From Homalodisca vitripennis (lineage: Eukaryota; Arthropoda; Insecta; Hemiptera; Cicadellidae), in assembly GCF_021130785.1 (NCBI RefSeq), contig NC_060213.1, positions 95,658,501 to 95,722,500 on the forward strand: 64,000 bases of DNA. The letters run 5' to 3'. This document shows, piece after piece, positions 51,625-63,419 of the stretch. The first letter of the stretch is position 1. Each line of letters starts with the position of its first letter. Position numbers and translations under genes: made by a program. Below the pieces are notes generated by a model that worked only from the letters and a program-made list of their open reading frames with translations, ran no database searches and was not told where the DNA came from.

Positions 51625-52880
51625 CAGAATATGAAACTCATAAAAATGATCGAGATACAAAATAAAAGTTAACATCATAAATATTTTATGTAAAAATTGC
51701 AGACGGATTGTGTTTTCTTTTTTATTTATTTTAAATGAGCGCCACCTAACCATATAGACCTGTCTAAACGGCGGCTTTTAGTTTCTTTATCTACTTATCT
51801 AATTTCGTGCGGTCATCATAATTTTGTTTAATACTTCTTTAATTTCTTGCATTCTTATGTTAATCTCATGTATCTTATAATTAGTTCTGAACACATAAAA
51901 AAGAGAGCAGATAACAGTGTTCAAAACGTTACGTTTAAGATTTGTGAAATGTTTTTACATTATATTTTAATATGAAATTTAAAGAAACTTGGAAACTGCG
52001 TTGTTTAAAAATCCTTCCACCAACCACACGAGTGGAATTAGATGACTTAAAAGAGCTTGGGGCTATGTGAATATCACACAATTCATCATTATTCCTTTCC
52101 ACTCATCTTAAAATGAATGTAGCATTTATTTATGTTATAAATCAACAGTTTTTATATTGCAGAAAATATTTTACGAAGTCTACAAACTCTTAAAGTTTAT
52201 TGTATAATATAGTTCATCCGATAAACCAAACTACATTATTTTCAATTCATAGGTCTGCAATAACATTAAGACTTGATCAGCAATAAGAGCTGTTATTACG
52301 AATAGAAGTAGTTACACACTTAAATATCCTGCGATTATATTTCCCAATAAACGCGTGCTCATGTTTGTTTGTTTTTGTTTATTTATTTATTCACGGAATC
52401 ACCTTTTACAATACATCAATACAATGCAATGATGTCTATTGAACAGTAATTAAGTTAATATTGAGTTAAGCTAATACTAAAAGTAATGCTAAGTAAACAA
52501 TAACATTATTATATTAATCCAAGTGACATGCAAATCAATAACAACGGATAATAATATTCTAGCAATAACTAAATACAAAGTTTAATAAATAAACATTATG
52601 ACAGACATGTAATTATGCCTATACACAGACTGATTATGACTCATTTCTATACGATCAGTCTAGTTTATTTTAATACAATAATTTTAATCAATAAACTAGC
52701 AATACTTCAGGGTCAATTTTCACTTGATGTTTAAGAAATTTGAACTACTTTCAGATAAAAAAGTAACGAAAGTTAGTGTGAATTTAACTCTTATATTTCT
52801 GCTTAAAAGCATGATGTAATCTTTTAATTGTTACAAATTGAATTGGGCATGTTAATTTTCCGAGGCCAGCGCCTACTATA
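51625..52880. other. AT-rich non-coding stretch
   Basis: Nothing supported. Confidence 0.5.
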
Positions 52881-52904
52881 GGTAACCCACTTACAAAAAG
52901 TCAA

Positions 52905-53295
52905 TGGGCGATTTAATTCACGTAGGGTGGTGTAAATACCCCTCCGCCGCTGTGATGCCGCCCTTTCCCAGAATTCCTACCACTGCTCGGCACTCGCTCG
53001 CTTGCTCTACCGTCTGACTTGGCCACTGCCACTTAGCGGCTAAAACTCACATCAAAACGTAAGTGCCCTGGATAAGTCTATGAGTACATTAGTCTGATCA
53101 ATTAATATTTTATGCTTGTATAGGCCTACACACAAAAATACAGTATATTTATAGAACAGATAAGTAGATGCAGTGTAAATTAAATTGCGCCAGCGAGACA
53201 CCATCCACACACTTGATAAAACAGACGAGGAGATGCTTGTCCCACTCTTCACCATTGGCGAGGTGGCTCTCTTGCGCGTGGCGCCTAAGCAATAC
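52905..53295. other. GC-rich island with a plus-strand splice donor
   Basis: Two GC-rich blocks (52,930-53,045 and 53,205-53,290) flank an AT-rich middle. The first ends in CAAAAC|GTAAGTG with GT at 53059-53060, a fair donor, so it could be a non-coding first exon on the plus strand. The second contains, on the minus strand, GCCAATGGTG opening a 67-codon frame without motif. A two-way promoter is conceivable. A transposon fragment is the main alternative. Confidence 0.3.
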
Positions 53296-53299
53296 CGAG

Positions 53300-53650
53300 C
53301 TGAGTATTACATGCTCGAGATAATTAATTTTAAAGATACATAACTATACCAATGCCGATTCTTTACCTCATGGTCAAGAATTATAAGATGGTAGTAATAA
53401 CACATCTCTTAATAACAAAATTTTAATATTAATCTAAAATTACGTAAAAAGTACATACATCTATTTTTTGAAAACATTGGTTTTGTTTAGATAACAAGTT
53501 TCGAAGATTAGAATTGTAAAAATTTCAGTTTAAAAGAAAAGCAGCAAAACCAGTGCCTTTCCTTTATGTAGACATAAAAACTAGATTTTTTCTTTGTAAA
53601 TTATTTGAACAAGACGTAAAACAAAGGGATAAACAAGTTTAATCATAATA
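53300..53650. other. AT-rich non-coding stretch
   Basis: Nothing supported. Confidence 0.5.
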
Positions 53651-53654
53651 TAAC

Positions 53655-53912
53655 CAAGGACGTAGCCAGCGAGGGGCTCCATGGGGTCCGAACCCCTCTC
53701 AAAATGTTCAAATTTTTCAATGACATTTTTATCAACGATTATTATTATTGAAAGATTACTGTATTACTGACATATATTGCTGAAATATCGTTCTCAACAA
53801 AGAAACGGGCCAAAAAAGTCTTAAGGAACAAAAAGGGGCCTTACTCTATGTCCACTATGGAAAAATATCAGTTGTCTGGACCCACCTAAAATTTTTCCCT
53901 GCTACGTTCTTG
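53655..53912. mobile_element. hAT-type MITE (258 bp)
   Basis: The left end CAAGGACGTAGCCAG and right end CTGCTACGTTCTTG are imperfect inverted repeats of the type seen in many invertebrate hAT elements. They are flanked by an 8-bp target duplication with one mismatch (AATATAAC at 53647-53654, AATGTAAC at 53913-53920). Just inside the left end GGGGTCCGAACCCC forms a short hairpin. There is no reading frame, so the element is non-autonomous. Confidence 0.85.
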
Positions 53913-53989
53913 AATGTAACTCCCGTTATTGTAAGTCTACTTGTTAATTTGAAGTTAACTTTCAATATTGGGTGGGTATCTATACTTTC

Positions 53990-54440
53990 TGATCTGAGAG
54001 TGGGTCCTTACCAATTTTACGATGATACAATTAGTTACTCAAGATGTTATTTTGTGTATAAGACAAAGATTTTAGTTGGTTCTTATTCAGCATGTGGAAC
54101 ACCAGTAATGAGGTCAAATAAATTAAAAATCATGGAGTTAGGTGGGTGGAGAGGTAATAGAACTCGTAGTTTCTGGTGAATAAGCCTATGTTTATTGCGC
54201 ACATCAGGTTTAAACGAAAAGGCGCTTCTATCAAGGGCCGTTTTCGGACAAGTAGATCACACCTTCCTCTTAACCTTCTACGAAATCTAGATCTTTTGTC
54301 CAATACTGACATGAAGTTCATCGCCTTGGGAGATTCCAAACAGAGACATTCTCTTAATCCTAATCCTCTCACAACTCAAAATGGTCTTGCAATCTCCTAC
54401 CCCGATTGTACAATCTACACTTGGGATTTTCAGTAGTGAG
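53990..54440 (+). pseudogene. LINE endonuclease fragment (Jockey-like)
   Basis: Two plus-strand frames, 53910-54179 and 54176-54436, cover parts of an APE-type endonuclease. The second has the segment MKFIALGDSKQRHSLNPN, which lines up with the GDFNA.H..WN core of Jockey-like endonucleases, with Ser-Lys in place of the usual Phe-Asn. It then has QNGLAISYPDCTIYTWD where these proteins read NG..L......TIYAPD. The first frame resembles the preceding GY..Y.T segment but is weaker. No RT follows, so it is a fragment broken at both ends, with a frame change at about 54,178. Confidence 0.6.
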
Positions 54441-54504
54441 TCCTAAATTGTTACCTGAAATGCTATCACGTCAAGTACGGAGTGTAACGAAATTAAGAAA
54501 CCTG

Positions 54505-54565
54505 TTTTGTAGCAGTTAAGCTTGCTAACTTGGCAAGTAAAATACCGAGATTCAAGTACTATGAT
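54505..54565 (+). repeat. Degenerate tRNA-like sequence, possible SINE head
   Basis: TTTTGTAGCAGTTAAGC resembles a box A region. It is followed by a 5-bp stem CTTGC/GCAAG with a 7-nt loop, as in an anticodon arm, and GAGATTCAAGTAC resembles box B with changes. The T stem does not pair well and no acceptor stem is visible. It is best read as the worn head of a tRNA-derived SINE. Confidence 0.3.
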
Positions 54566-54569
54566 TATA

Positions 54570-56215
54570 TTACTTTGGGACTCGGAAATTCGTATAAATA
54601 ATCCAATTTAATTCTATAATTCTTCTTTTATAATAAGCATCTATCCATTGAGAGTCAGCACTGATCTCCCAATTGCTAGGAAATAATACTATCACTACAT
54701 CATGGGGTCCTTACTTATGTGATTTAATAAGGTCATCGCAAGACAAAATAACTTTAACCTTTTCGTTCGTACCGGGCTACGAACAAGGCTATGACCTTTT
54801 TAATTTTTTTTTGTCCGATTCTGTCACACATGTGTATCAATAATAATCAAAGTAGTTATTATATTAGTAATTACTACATTGTGAGATACCAAAACTAATT
54901 TAAAAAGTAAAGTTTAATCGCACAAGTGCTGTAAAGATTTAAGGTAAAATAAGTCTTGATTAGTAGTTTTATTAGCGGTTTGTATTAACACTCTTTTTAT
55001 ATAATGAAAATTAAAAATATAGAATTATGTAACTTGTAGTTTTAGTAGTTTCATTCAAATATATTGAAATTCATATTTAGATTTCATAACCACTGTTGAG
55101 TAGAGTGGAATAATAATTTCACAAGCTTGTAACAAACATTCATATTCATATTCAATATTCTGTTTGTTATTACTACAACGGAATATGTTCCCCCGTGTCA
55201 CTGACAGGAATGTTTGTCTACAAACCTGGAGCTTATTGTTTGTTATGACGGAGCGGAAATGAAATCTGAAGAACATCCTTTTACAAAATTAAACCTCTTA
55301 CAGAGGTTTCAGCATTATTCTACTACAACTCGTCCGTACGTTTTCAATTCTTAGTCCAATCTATAAAAAGGAGATAGAAACCAAGGGAACAATTCAAGTA
55401 TCCTGTAAAACATCTATGTACAGATTTATAATTTTGTTTATTGTAATCCTTTTGTTAAATGTCGTGGTACACGTTCGATAATTTATAGTGTATATTAAAT
55501 TTCAATAATAATAGTGAGGTTAAACAATAAAGAGTAACTCATTCTTAAAATTTAACTCTGTATTACTATCTTAATAATGTTGATAAGGATAATAAGAAAC
55601 CTTTTAATTTTTTACTCCATTAAAAATTATATAGTCATGAAATATACAGATTAGGATTCTATATAATTATTGCAAAACTGATTAGCAAACTAATTTACTA
55701 TACAAAAAACACTAATAATAAAAACCGAACTTTAGTACAAAAGTATTACATTTGAAGAAAGTATCTTATCTTTAATCCTAAATATATAAAAATCCAGGTA
55801 GGGCTACAGTTTGAACATTCGTTTCTCAAGATACAGAAAATGAAGTAGGGGTTTAAATGGATTTTAATCTATTCAAGCATAAATTGTAAGATAAGTAATA
55901 AAATAAATTGATAAGCTATAATATATTGAAAATCAGAATGATGTCATGTTCTATACATATTTTGTTCGTTTACCTAAGCCTAACAATAAACAAATAATAA
56001 ATCAATTCGTCTTAAAACAAAGAATAACCTTTGTTCCCTATGACATATTAAAACCTTTTCGTTGTTAGGTTTATGCTGTCAGTATCATAAATATTACTTG
56101 TTTTCCAGTTCACGCAATATCAAAATATTATTTAAACAGTTACGTTCTTGATATAATAATCATCCGATTAAGCCACAAACCAAAATTGTAATAATGAGAA
56201 TCAGCTTGTACGTGT
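54570..56215. other. AT-rich non-coding stretch
   Basis: No gene recognised. The minus frame 55055-55276 has no motif. Confidence 0.45.
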
Positions 56216-56224
56216 GTATTGAAG

Positions 56225-56300
56225 GGATTGGAACTGTGCGTGATTGGCTGAAGCTTATGAAACATCAATATAGATAAATATAGCTTCTGCATCATAACCT
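56225..56300 (+). promoter_or_regulatory. Weak promoter-like patch (CCAAT and TATA-like)
   Basis: GTGATTGGCTGAAGC contains an inverted CCAAT box, and about 30 bp on stands ATAAATATAG. The order resembles the 16.7-kb promoter, but no initiator or donor follows. Confidence 0.18.
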
Positions 56301-56559
56301 GTTTGCTTTTATACAATATGATTTGAATTGTACTTATCGGTTATTTTATTATTCTAAGCACCCTTCCAATGTATTATTTGACTATAGTATTATCTCTTGA
56401 TCACATTATAGTATTTCCCATTTAATTTTAATGCTCAGAAAGAAAGTAGAGGTCCTAAAATCAGGAACGGTAAAGTTTGTACTTTCAAGAACGAGATAAC
56501 GACGCAAAACTACATGGTGTCTCTGACTGAACTTGTTCTAAAGATATAGACCATTCAAT

Positions 56560-56830
56560 GCTGTAAACGACAAAAGTGAACACTCGGACATTCTCCGACT
56601 GGTGAAGCACGCGCACTCAGTCTGCCATACTTCTCGTCTCTCTCACTCACTCCATTAACGGGGTGGCTATTGATGTGTTAATGCCTGTATTCGGGTCAGT
56701 TCAATAGAATCGCAACTACAGTCACTTTCGAAGTACAACGTTGGTGACAGCGAGACTGAGAGGCACGAGAGGTGATCGCAACGCTAGCGCTGTAGTTCGG
56801 CGTGACACTTCTTTAACTACTCGTATTAAA
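56560..56830. other. GC-rich island of unknown nature
   Basis: About 270 bp with many CpGs, a CTCTCTCACTCACTCC run and GCTAGCGC. There is no long frame, no convincing donor, and no tRNA or LTR signature. It could be a promoter or 5' UTR, or a fragment of a GC-rich transposon. Confidence 0.35.
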
Positions 56831-56839
56831 ATAGAGGGC

Positions 56840-57480
56840 GGTTGTTTTTCTTGGCATATTGTGCCAGGCTCTTGATTAATTATAATACACAGTAGTGTAT
56901 ATTTAATTAAATATGATTTATAAGGCAGGGTAATAAATCAATTCAAATATCACTTTTCTTTTATTTATTTTATGTTAAAACACTTTTTTATTAAATATAC
57001 AGAGTTTTTACAATGTGTCGTTTTTAATTTAAAGCTAATTACCACAAAAAAGTAAGTAAAGACTCTGGTTATTTCCAAAACAGAATTTTTTTTTTATTCT
57101 TCACAAAATACTTCTTGATCTTCTTTCCAAATACTGTAATCACTATTTTACTTTACTTTAAAAAGATTGATTACTAATATTGAAATTGCTCTAAAAGTGT
57201 TATGATATTGATTAAAATAATTAAATATATAAAAATTATAAAATCTTCTCATAAGGTCAAAAGTAAAAAAAAGAAACTTTTGCAAGTCTCTTGAAACCAA
57301 ACAGTTACGCTACGCATTGACCAACATGAAACAAAAACGTCTTATTTAACCATTTCTGGACTCTCAAATAACCAGGAATGCTAAATTACAGTGCAAATAT
57401 TAAAATATGTTTATGAAATCAAACGACAGCTTATAATGAATGTCGACTGGATAAACAACCGAAAGAAAATTTTGTCGCAC
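56840..57480. other. AT-rich non-coding stretch
   Basis: Nothing supported. Confidence 0.5.
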
Positions 57481-57656
<176 letters not shown>

Positions 57657-58903
57657 GGTCAAAGTCAAAGTAAAAAATCTTTTATTCAAAAAATTACAAA
57701 TCTTACAATGTTTCCTACACCCAAGCACCCAAAAGGGCGCGCGAGGGTTAGGGCAATATGAATATACAAATACTATATCTATCTAATCTTCGTGGCAGCT
57801 AGCTATTTGTATCGTATTTAGATTACTACTAGAAATTTAAAATTTTACAAATATGCCAAAACTCAACTACACAACCAACATACAAATATCACCTTATACA
57901 ACAATCATAAATAAACACACAACTTCAAACTTACACCAACAACGTGCTATAGAACATTTTTGCCTATAAAGTTAAATAGTACTAAATAACAAGGAAATAA
58001 AATTTAACAATATACAACAATATAAAATTAAACAATTATTTATAGGTTATATAATTTATACCCCCATAACCGCGCCAACATCCTGTTCTAGACCATGCAC
58101 TAGGAGTATGCTCCAACACTCTCTTAAAAATAATTTTTATAAAACACAATCTGTAGACTTTATATTAATTAACAGGGATATATTCTATAATGTGATAACA
58201 GGGACGTAAGCTATAGTAATAAGATCAGTTAGACTATGTAATAAATAACAAGGAATGTAATATAACAATATAACAAGACTTAAATTATAAAGTGATAACA
58301 ACATATAGACTATTATAATGAATAACAAGACATAAACTATAAAGTGATAACAACAGATAGACTGTATAATGAATAACAGGACATAAATTATAAAGTTATA
58401 ACAACAAATAGACTACAGCGAAATAACATATACAATACTATAAAATGATAACTGATGAAACAGTTAACAGAGAAAACTTACAGTACAACAGATTGTGGTT
58501 AATTAAGTCTGCCAGTCTGTTATATATTGGATTATTTTCATTTTGAATTTAGGTTTACCTACAAATACTATTTCATTGCCAAAATGTTCTACAACTGCAT
58601 TATACAGTTTTGGACCCAAGTAACAGAACTGGTGTTTACTAGTTTCTTTGTTCCATCTTTTAACCTGTAGCGTAATATACTGTGCCGCTCTAGTTGATCT
58701 TTGATATTGTTTTAAGGGATAGTTATTAAAATGTTTGTGCACATATTGCAAACAACAAAACTTGTGGATCTGTAAAAATGAAAAATATTTGTATTCATTA
58801 AATATATAACTCATTCTTTCCCGACGGAAGATTCCAAAAGTTATCCTCAAGGCCTGTCTCTGACACATTATTACAGGACGCAATACCGTAGGGTAAGCCC
58901 CAC

Positions 58904-58904
<1 letters not shown>
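57657..58904 (-). mobile_element. 5'-truncated LINE, C-terminal ORF2 and 3' UTR
   Basis: On the minus strand the coding end runs from about 58904 to a stop at 58503 (about 133 LINE-derived residues). It reads GAYPTVLRPVIMCQRQALRI, then a conserved tail with FCCLQYVHK and YLGPKLYNAVVEHFG. This is the region after the reverse transcriptase in Jockey-like LINEs, and GGAY also occurs at the matching place in the 26-kb LINE. About 840 bp of AT-rich 3' UTR follows, ending in AATAAAAGATTTTTTACTTT and GACTTTGACCC. The first about 37 residues of the open frame are translated (TG)n and not LINE protein. The frame is intact over its length, which suggests a younger copy than the other LINEs here. Confidence 0.75.

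Positions 58905-58905
<1 letters not shown>

Positions 58906-58982
<77 letters not shown>
58906..58982. repeat. (TG)n microsatellite at the LINE 5' end
   Basis: About 77 bp of uninterrupted TG, beginning where LINE coding sequence stops. Confidence 0.97.
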
Positions 58983-58983
<1 letters not shown>

Positions 58984-58984
58984 T

Positions 58985-60175
58985 GAAGTGTGGAAGTGTT
59001 AACAGTATCGTGCACTGAACCAATTCATGAGACTTGCGCCGGAGCAAGGAGTGGCCGGTGTAGGGCGGAGTACGTAATATGGTCAGGGCATATCACCTAT
59101 ATCAAGCATACATAAAACAGAAATTTTTGGTGTAAAGATTAATCAACAGAATTGAGCTGGTCCGCTAACCAGAATCAGCCTCAGATCTAGCAAACAGTCT
59201 GCTGACACGTCCATGCTTGATTCTAACAAAGGGTTCTCTCAAGGACCATTTGCCGCTAAAAGATGTACTCTATGATACAATATCACGAAAGAAGAAGAAA
59301 CATGCTTACGTGCTGATCGTGGCGCAATCAAGGGTATATAGAGATGTTATCAGAGTGAGTACACATTTCTTGTTTGTCTCCGAGATAATAGTGTTTCATG
59401 GGGTATGTAAACATTATGTTTATATGCATAACTATTATAAGACGTAACCCATTGTAATAATTACTCGTATCTGCTACATTCAACAGAAGTTTTAATGTAC
59501 AAATGACTCCCTAAAACCAGATCAAAAGTTAACCTTTTAACCAAACCAAAAACAATTAATTATAAGAAATTGGCCCAGTCCTCTGTATCTGTGGACTCCG
59601 CCCCTGCTTCCGATAGCAAAGCCATGCCACTGACTGTCTGAAACTGCCTTAATTGAGTCTCGTGTCAACAAGCATTTGTTCAGTGACAAAATTGTTTTAC
59701 ACGTTGTCGACAAAGTTGTTAGAAAGCGGTTGCAGGAGCATTAAATATGGCAAAAACTTAAATATTTTAGCTTAATTAGGAGGTTTCGGGTGTAAAGGGT
59801 AAAGGGAACGAATGCAAGCTTTTTTTGCCATCGAGGTATAAGGTATTACAGAACGTTTCGAGGATTTGAATCCATCCTCTTCGTTAGGCCGAGGAGGTAT
59901 TATTGCATAAAAAAAATAAAGAGCAGAAATATGAAAAGAATGGAAAGAGAAGATTTAAAATGTACCCAAAAGCTACTTAGAGTCTAGTCAAGAACTGAGC
60001 ACAAGTCAAGAGTACGAAAAGCACAATCACACATCACACCAGCACGGACGAAAGTGAGAAACTGATAGTATCAGTACGTAATAATGTAAGGGTAATATAT
60101 ACAAAACATTCCTGAGGGTGACAAGGAGAACATTTATGAGTTGGTCTAGAAAGTCCAAATGATACACGTATAGTG
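58985..60175. other. Mixed non-coding stretch, possibly LINE 5' region in its right half
   Basis: 59,030-59,085 and 59,590-59,750 are GC-richer and have no frame. From about 59,790 to 60,120 the sequence is purine-rich and could be the 5' UTR of the LINE whose ORF1 remnant follows, but this is inference. The frame 59217-59447 has no motif. Confidence 0.35.
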
Positions 60176-60194
60176 TACTTGTGTGTTGACTCCA

Positions 60195-60460
60195 TTAAGC
60201 GTTGTCAACGAGTGGGTCGTCATCGTCAACAGTTGCACTTACCCGATGGGAAACCGAACCATAGACCGATAATTGTCTGTTTTCTTCACTACAGGAACCG
60301 ACGGTCTTTGAAGCAAAGGAAAACATAAAGAACAAAGACCTAACCATAAGAAAGGACCTTACTAGCCATTGAAGAAGCTGCGGACCAAATATGAGAAGCG
60401 TGACACTTGGACTTCAGGGCGTGGGATTGCTAAGAATGATCCCAACGCATACAGTCAGTG
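60195..60460 (+). pseudogene. LINE ORF1-like fragment
   Basis: One plus-strand frame reads LPDGKPNHRPIIVCFLHYRN. After a one-base shift it continues NIKNKDLTIRKDLT. This matches the usual pattern of LINE ORF1 RNA-binding proteins, in which an RPIIV.F segment is followed by a basic stretch and then D..IREDL. Stops and shifts break it. It lies about 830 bp upstream of endonuclease remains on the same strand, as expected for ORF1 of the same element. Confidence 0.55.
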
Positions 60461-60469
60461 TTGAACTTA

Positions 60470-61270
60470 TTTTTGGAATTACTATTTTCATTTATTCCCA
60501 TAATGCTTATTATTTTTCCATAAAATATACTCTGATTTAGTTTTTAGATAGCTCAAGATCTTTAGATGATGAGTTGATTTGTTTTTGTTGAGTTTGTTTA
60601 GTCGGAAATGTGTATTTTTATGTGTTTGTAACTATGCATTACGTGCGATTCTGTGATTTTTATTTATTGGATTTTGTCGTATTTATTTTTACAGGTATAA
60701 AAACAGATTTAGTGTAGCAATGTATTCTGTAAGGTATTTTCTAAGTGGTGTAGAGATTTAATTTCAATGTAAATGTTCGTAAGACAGCAAGTAGAGAAGT
60801 TAGTGCTAAACAGGCCAATTTTAACACATGTCAATATTCTAAATTGAAGTAATAATCTATTTTTACGGGGTTGTGTAATTTATGAGAATTAAAAATTTTA
60901 CTTTTTAATGGTAATAGAAATGTATTATTTGTTAGGTATAGGAGGCGGAAATATTCTATACGCTAATTACCTTTATCGTTTAATATATGTATTTCACTTT
61001 CTTGACCATGTGTGTGCATGTGTATGTGCGTGCGTGCGCGCGGGTTTCTGTGTGTGTTTGCGTGTCTGATACAGTGTGCTTTGGTGTGGTGGCTTCGGGT
61101 CCACAGTTAATAAGTGATAACAACACTGTCACATACCGATAACGGAGCCGATGGGGTCGACAAGCTCTCTTGTTATCACAAAACCCTTAAGAATGCCCAT
61201 AATAATATTGCAAAATAACTGCAAAACTACATTGATGATATAATAACTATTCTATGCTTAAAACCTTCAT
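60470..61270. other. AT-rich stretch between ORF1 and endonuclease remains
   Basis: No LINE similarity seen. It contains a degenerate GT/GC-rich run at 61011-61060 and a hairpin with GTGATAACAA and TTGTTATCAC arms (61114-61179). It may be an insertion or heavily decayed LINE sequence. Confidence 0.4.
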
Positions 61271-61289
61271 GTAATTGCAGTTTAAGAAA

Positions 61290-63410
61290 CCTGGCTAAAG
61301 CTGAGTATTTCTTGCGGCTAGGTTGATACTGCAAATTGTTCATTTGTTAGAAGTTATATACCAAATCAAAGGGGAGGAAGTTTTGTTACGTATAGAAAAA
61401 ACATTTGAAACTAAATTTTTGCATGCTTCCCCGCAGCAGTATTCGTTGAGACCGGAATTTATGTTTTAGAAATTAATTTTCTCGGCTCGGGTCTCTCTTT
61501 CAGGGAATTTGTCATCGATCTCCTCAGATTGGGCACCTGGTAGATTTTGTATCGGTGCAGTTTTGCTATTGTTACAGGTGGTATGAATACAGTTTTACTA
61601 ATGAAAACCACAGTCATGACTATAACCAGCTGACTACTTTGTTTGACAGTTGCAACATAACTATACTGCTACTGAATGCGACTCACCACACTGCGGACTC
61701 TCAAATTCTAATAGACTTCATTATTGCTAGTGATTCACATGGAGTATGTTCCTATTCACGCAATTTCACATTAAGAGTTTATATACTGTGTCATGACAAT
61801 CGAATTTTAATCGACTGTATGAAGCTGATTTTTATCAGACAAGCTCCAAATACCACGACATTGAATTTTAAATAATGGTTTCAATAATATGGTGGACACA
61901 CTGAACTCCTCAATAATATAATTAAATAATTAGCATGCTCGAACGGTATCAATACGTATAAATAAAAAAACGTCCAGTATCTAGACTTACAAAAGATGTC
62001 CTCAACCTAAAAACTCATACGGATTCGCTTTACCCAACACATAAAAGAACTGGCGATGAGACTGCCATGGTTCAATATCGTCATCATCGAAAGAGGGTCA
62101 AACACAGTTAACGTAACTCTAAATTAAGAGATATAAATACATTATTTGCAGAATGAAAAGCATATTGTAGTAATCTTTGGTGTTATGTCATAAAGATAGG
62201 GTATGCCAAGCAGCCTTCTTCTATATAAATAGATATTCCATTGAAAGAACTGAAGTAATAATACTTCTGAATTTCCGAACCGGCTCATAAATGATACTCA
62301 ATATCTGTATGATAAACCTAAGTTCAGGTTCAAATCTGTATTAAATGTAGACATACTTCAAGCAATACGTCGAATACATTCTAATGTTGTTGGAGCTAAT
62401 ATCATTCATATATTAATTACATTAAAAACATTTATACGCCTTAAGTCTTACGCAAAACCTATGCTTATAATAAACCACTTCAGACCAACAATTTTACCGA
62501 TTAAACTCTTCCAATATCCGTCCTTTAAACAATATATCATCGCCTTATTTTCCTCAAGATTACAGACCTATCAGTAAACTGCCCGATCTATCTAAGGGCC
62601 TTTTATACATCATTCTGGTTTTCATTAGTACCACAGTACTTTAACTGCGCTGATACGAGTAGCAGATAATATTAGACCTCCTATGGATCACAAAAGGTGC
62701 ATAAAATATTGGTTTTATTTAGTTTTTATAAGGAATCATGATCTGCTAATTGCGAAATTAAAGCTAATATGGACTGTTTGTGAACTTTTTAGATTGGATG
62801 GGATCATATCTGAATATGAGACGTGTGTTTGTTCTGATGACTATTTTCCAGACTGGAAACGTGAGAGGTGGTGTGCTCCAATGCTCTATACTTGGTCCAC
62901 TACTGTTTGCTCTACATACAAACTGCATAAGTTGTGGATTTACTTCTACAAAATTTCATTATGGCGCTGACGACATTCAAACATATGGATATTGTAATGC
63001 CACCAACATAAAAGACGTTGTTAACAACATAAACAAAGATATTACTCTACTTGTAAAATGTACAGAATATCTTGTACTCTTAAACACAATTTATTTGGAA
63101 CGGCTGCATGGATAGTAGTAAATGGAACCATGACAGAGGGGTTAGTTTAGGATAGGCTGAACAGTCCATATAGTAGCCACTTGTAGAAAAGTGTTTGGGG
63201 CAATTCATTCTCTTAAAATAACTTCAACGATATTTACCTTTTCTAATATGAAAATATGAAACCTTCAATTGGTTAAAGCACCTTTTTTTCTTACGTTGTT
63301 CAATTATTTTAGCTCTGTGACTAATGGCATGACTGTTGTTGTTACAGTTTCAACAACAATATCCAATATAAAATTAAAACCCCTAAAACATCTTTGTAGT
63401 ATTTTCAAAT
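61290..63410 (+). pseudogene. Decayed LINE ORF2: endonuclease and reverse transcriptase
   Basis: In order: an endonuclease part beginning about 61,360; HDYNQLTTLFDSCNITILLL and THHTADSQILIDFIIASDSH (61,615-61,740), the part around the endonuclease core; a linker to about 62,270; FRFKSVLNVDILQAIRRIHS (62,330); RT motif PQDYRPISKLPDLSKGL (62,552); NHDLLIAKLKLI (62,731); GGVLQCSILGPLLFALHTN (62,868); the catalytic box as GADD where YADD is usual (62,963); and after the active site CLGQFILLK or, one frame over, VFGAIHSLK, then FNYFSSVTN near 63,300. At least four frame changes and several stops interrupt it. It is an APE-type LINE of Jockey- or I-like character, different in sequence from the copy at 26-28 kb. 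Confidence 0.8.
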
Positions 63411-63419
63411 TCCATGATT

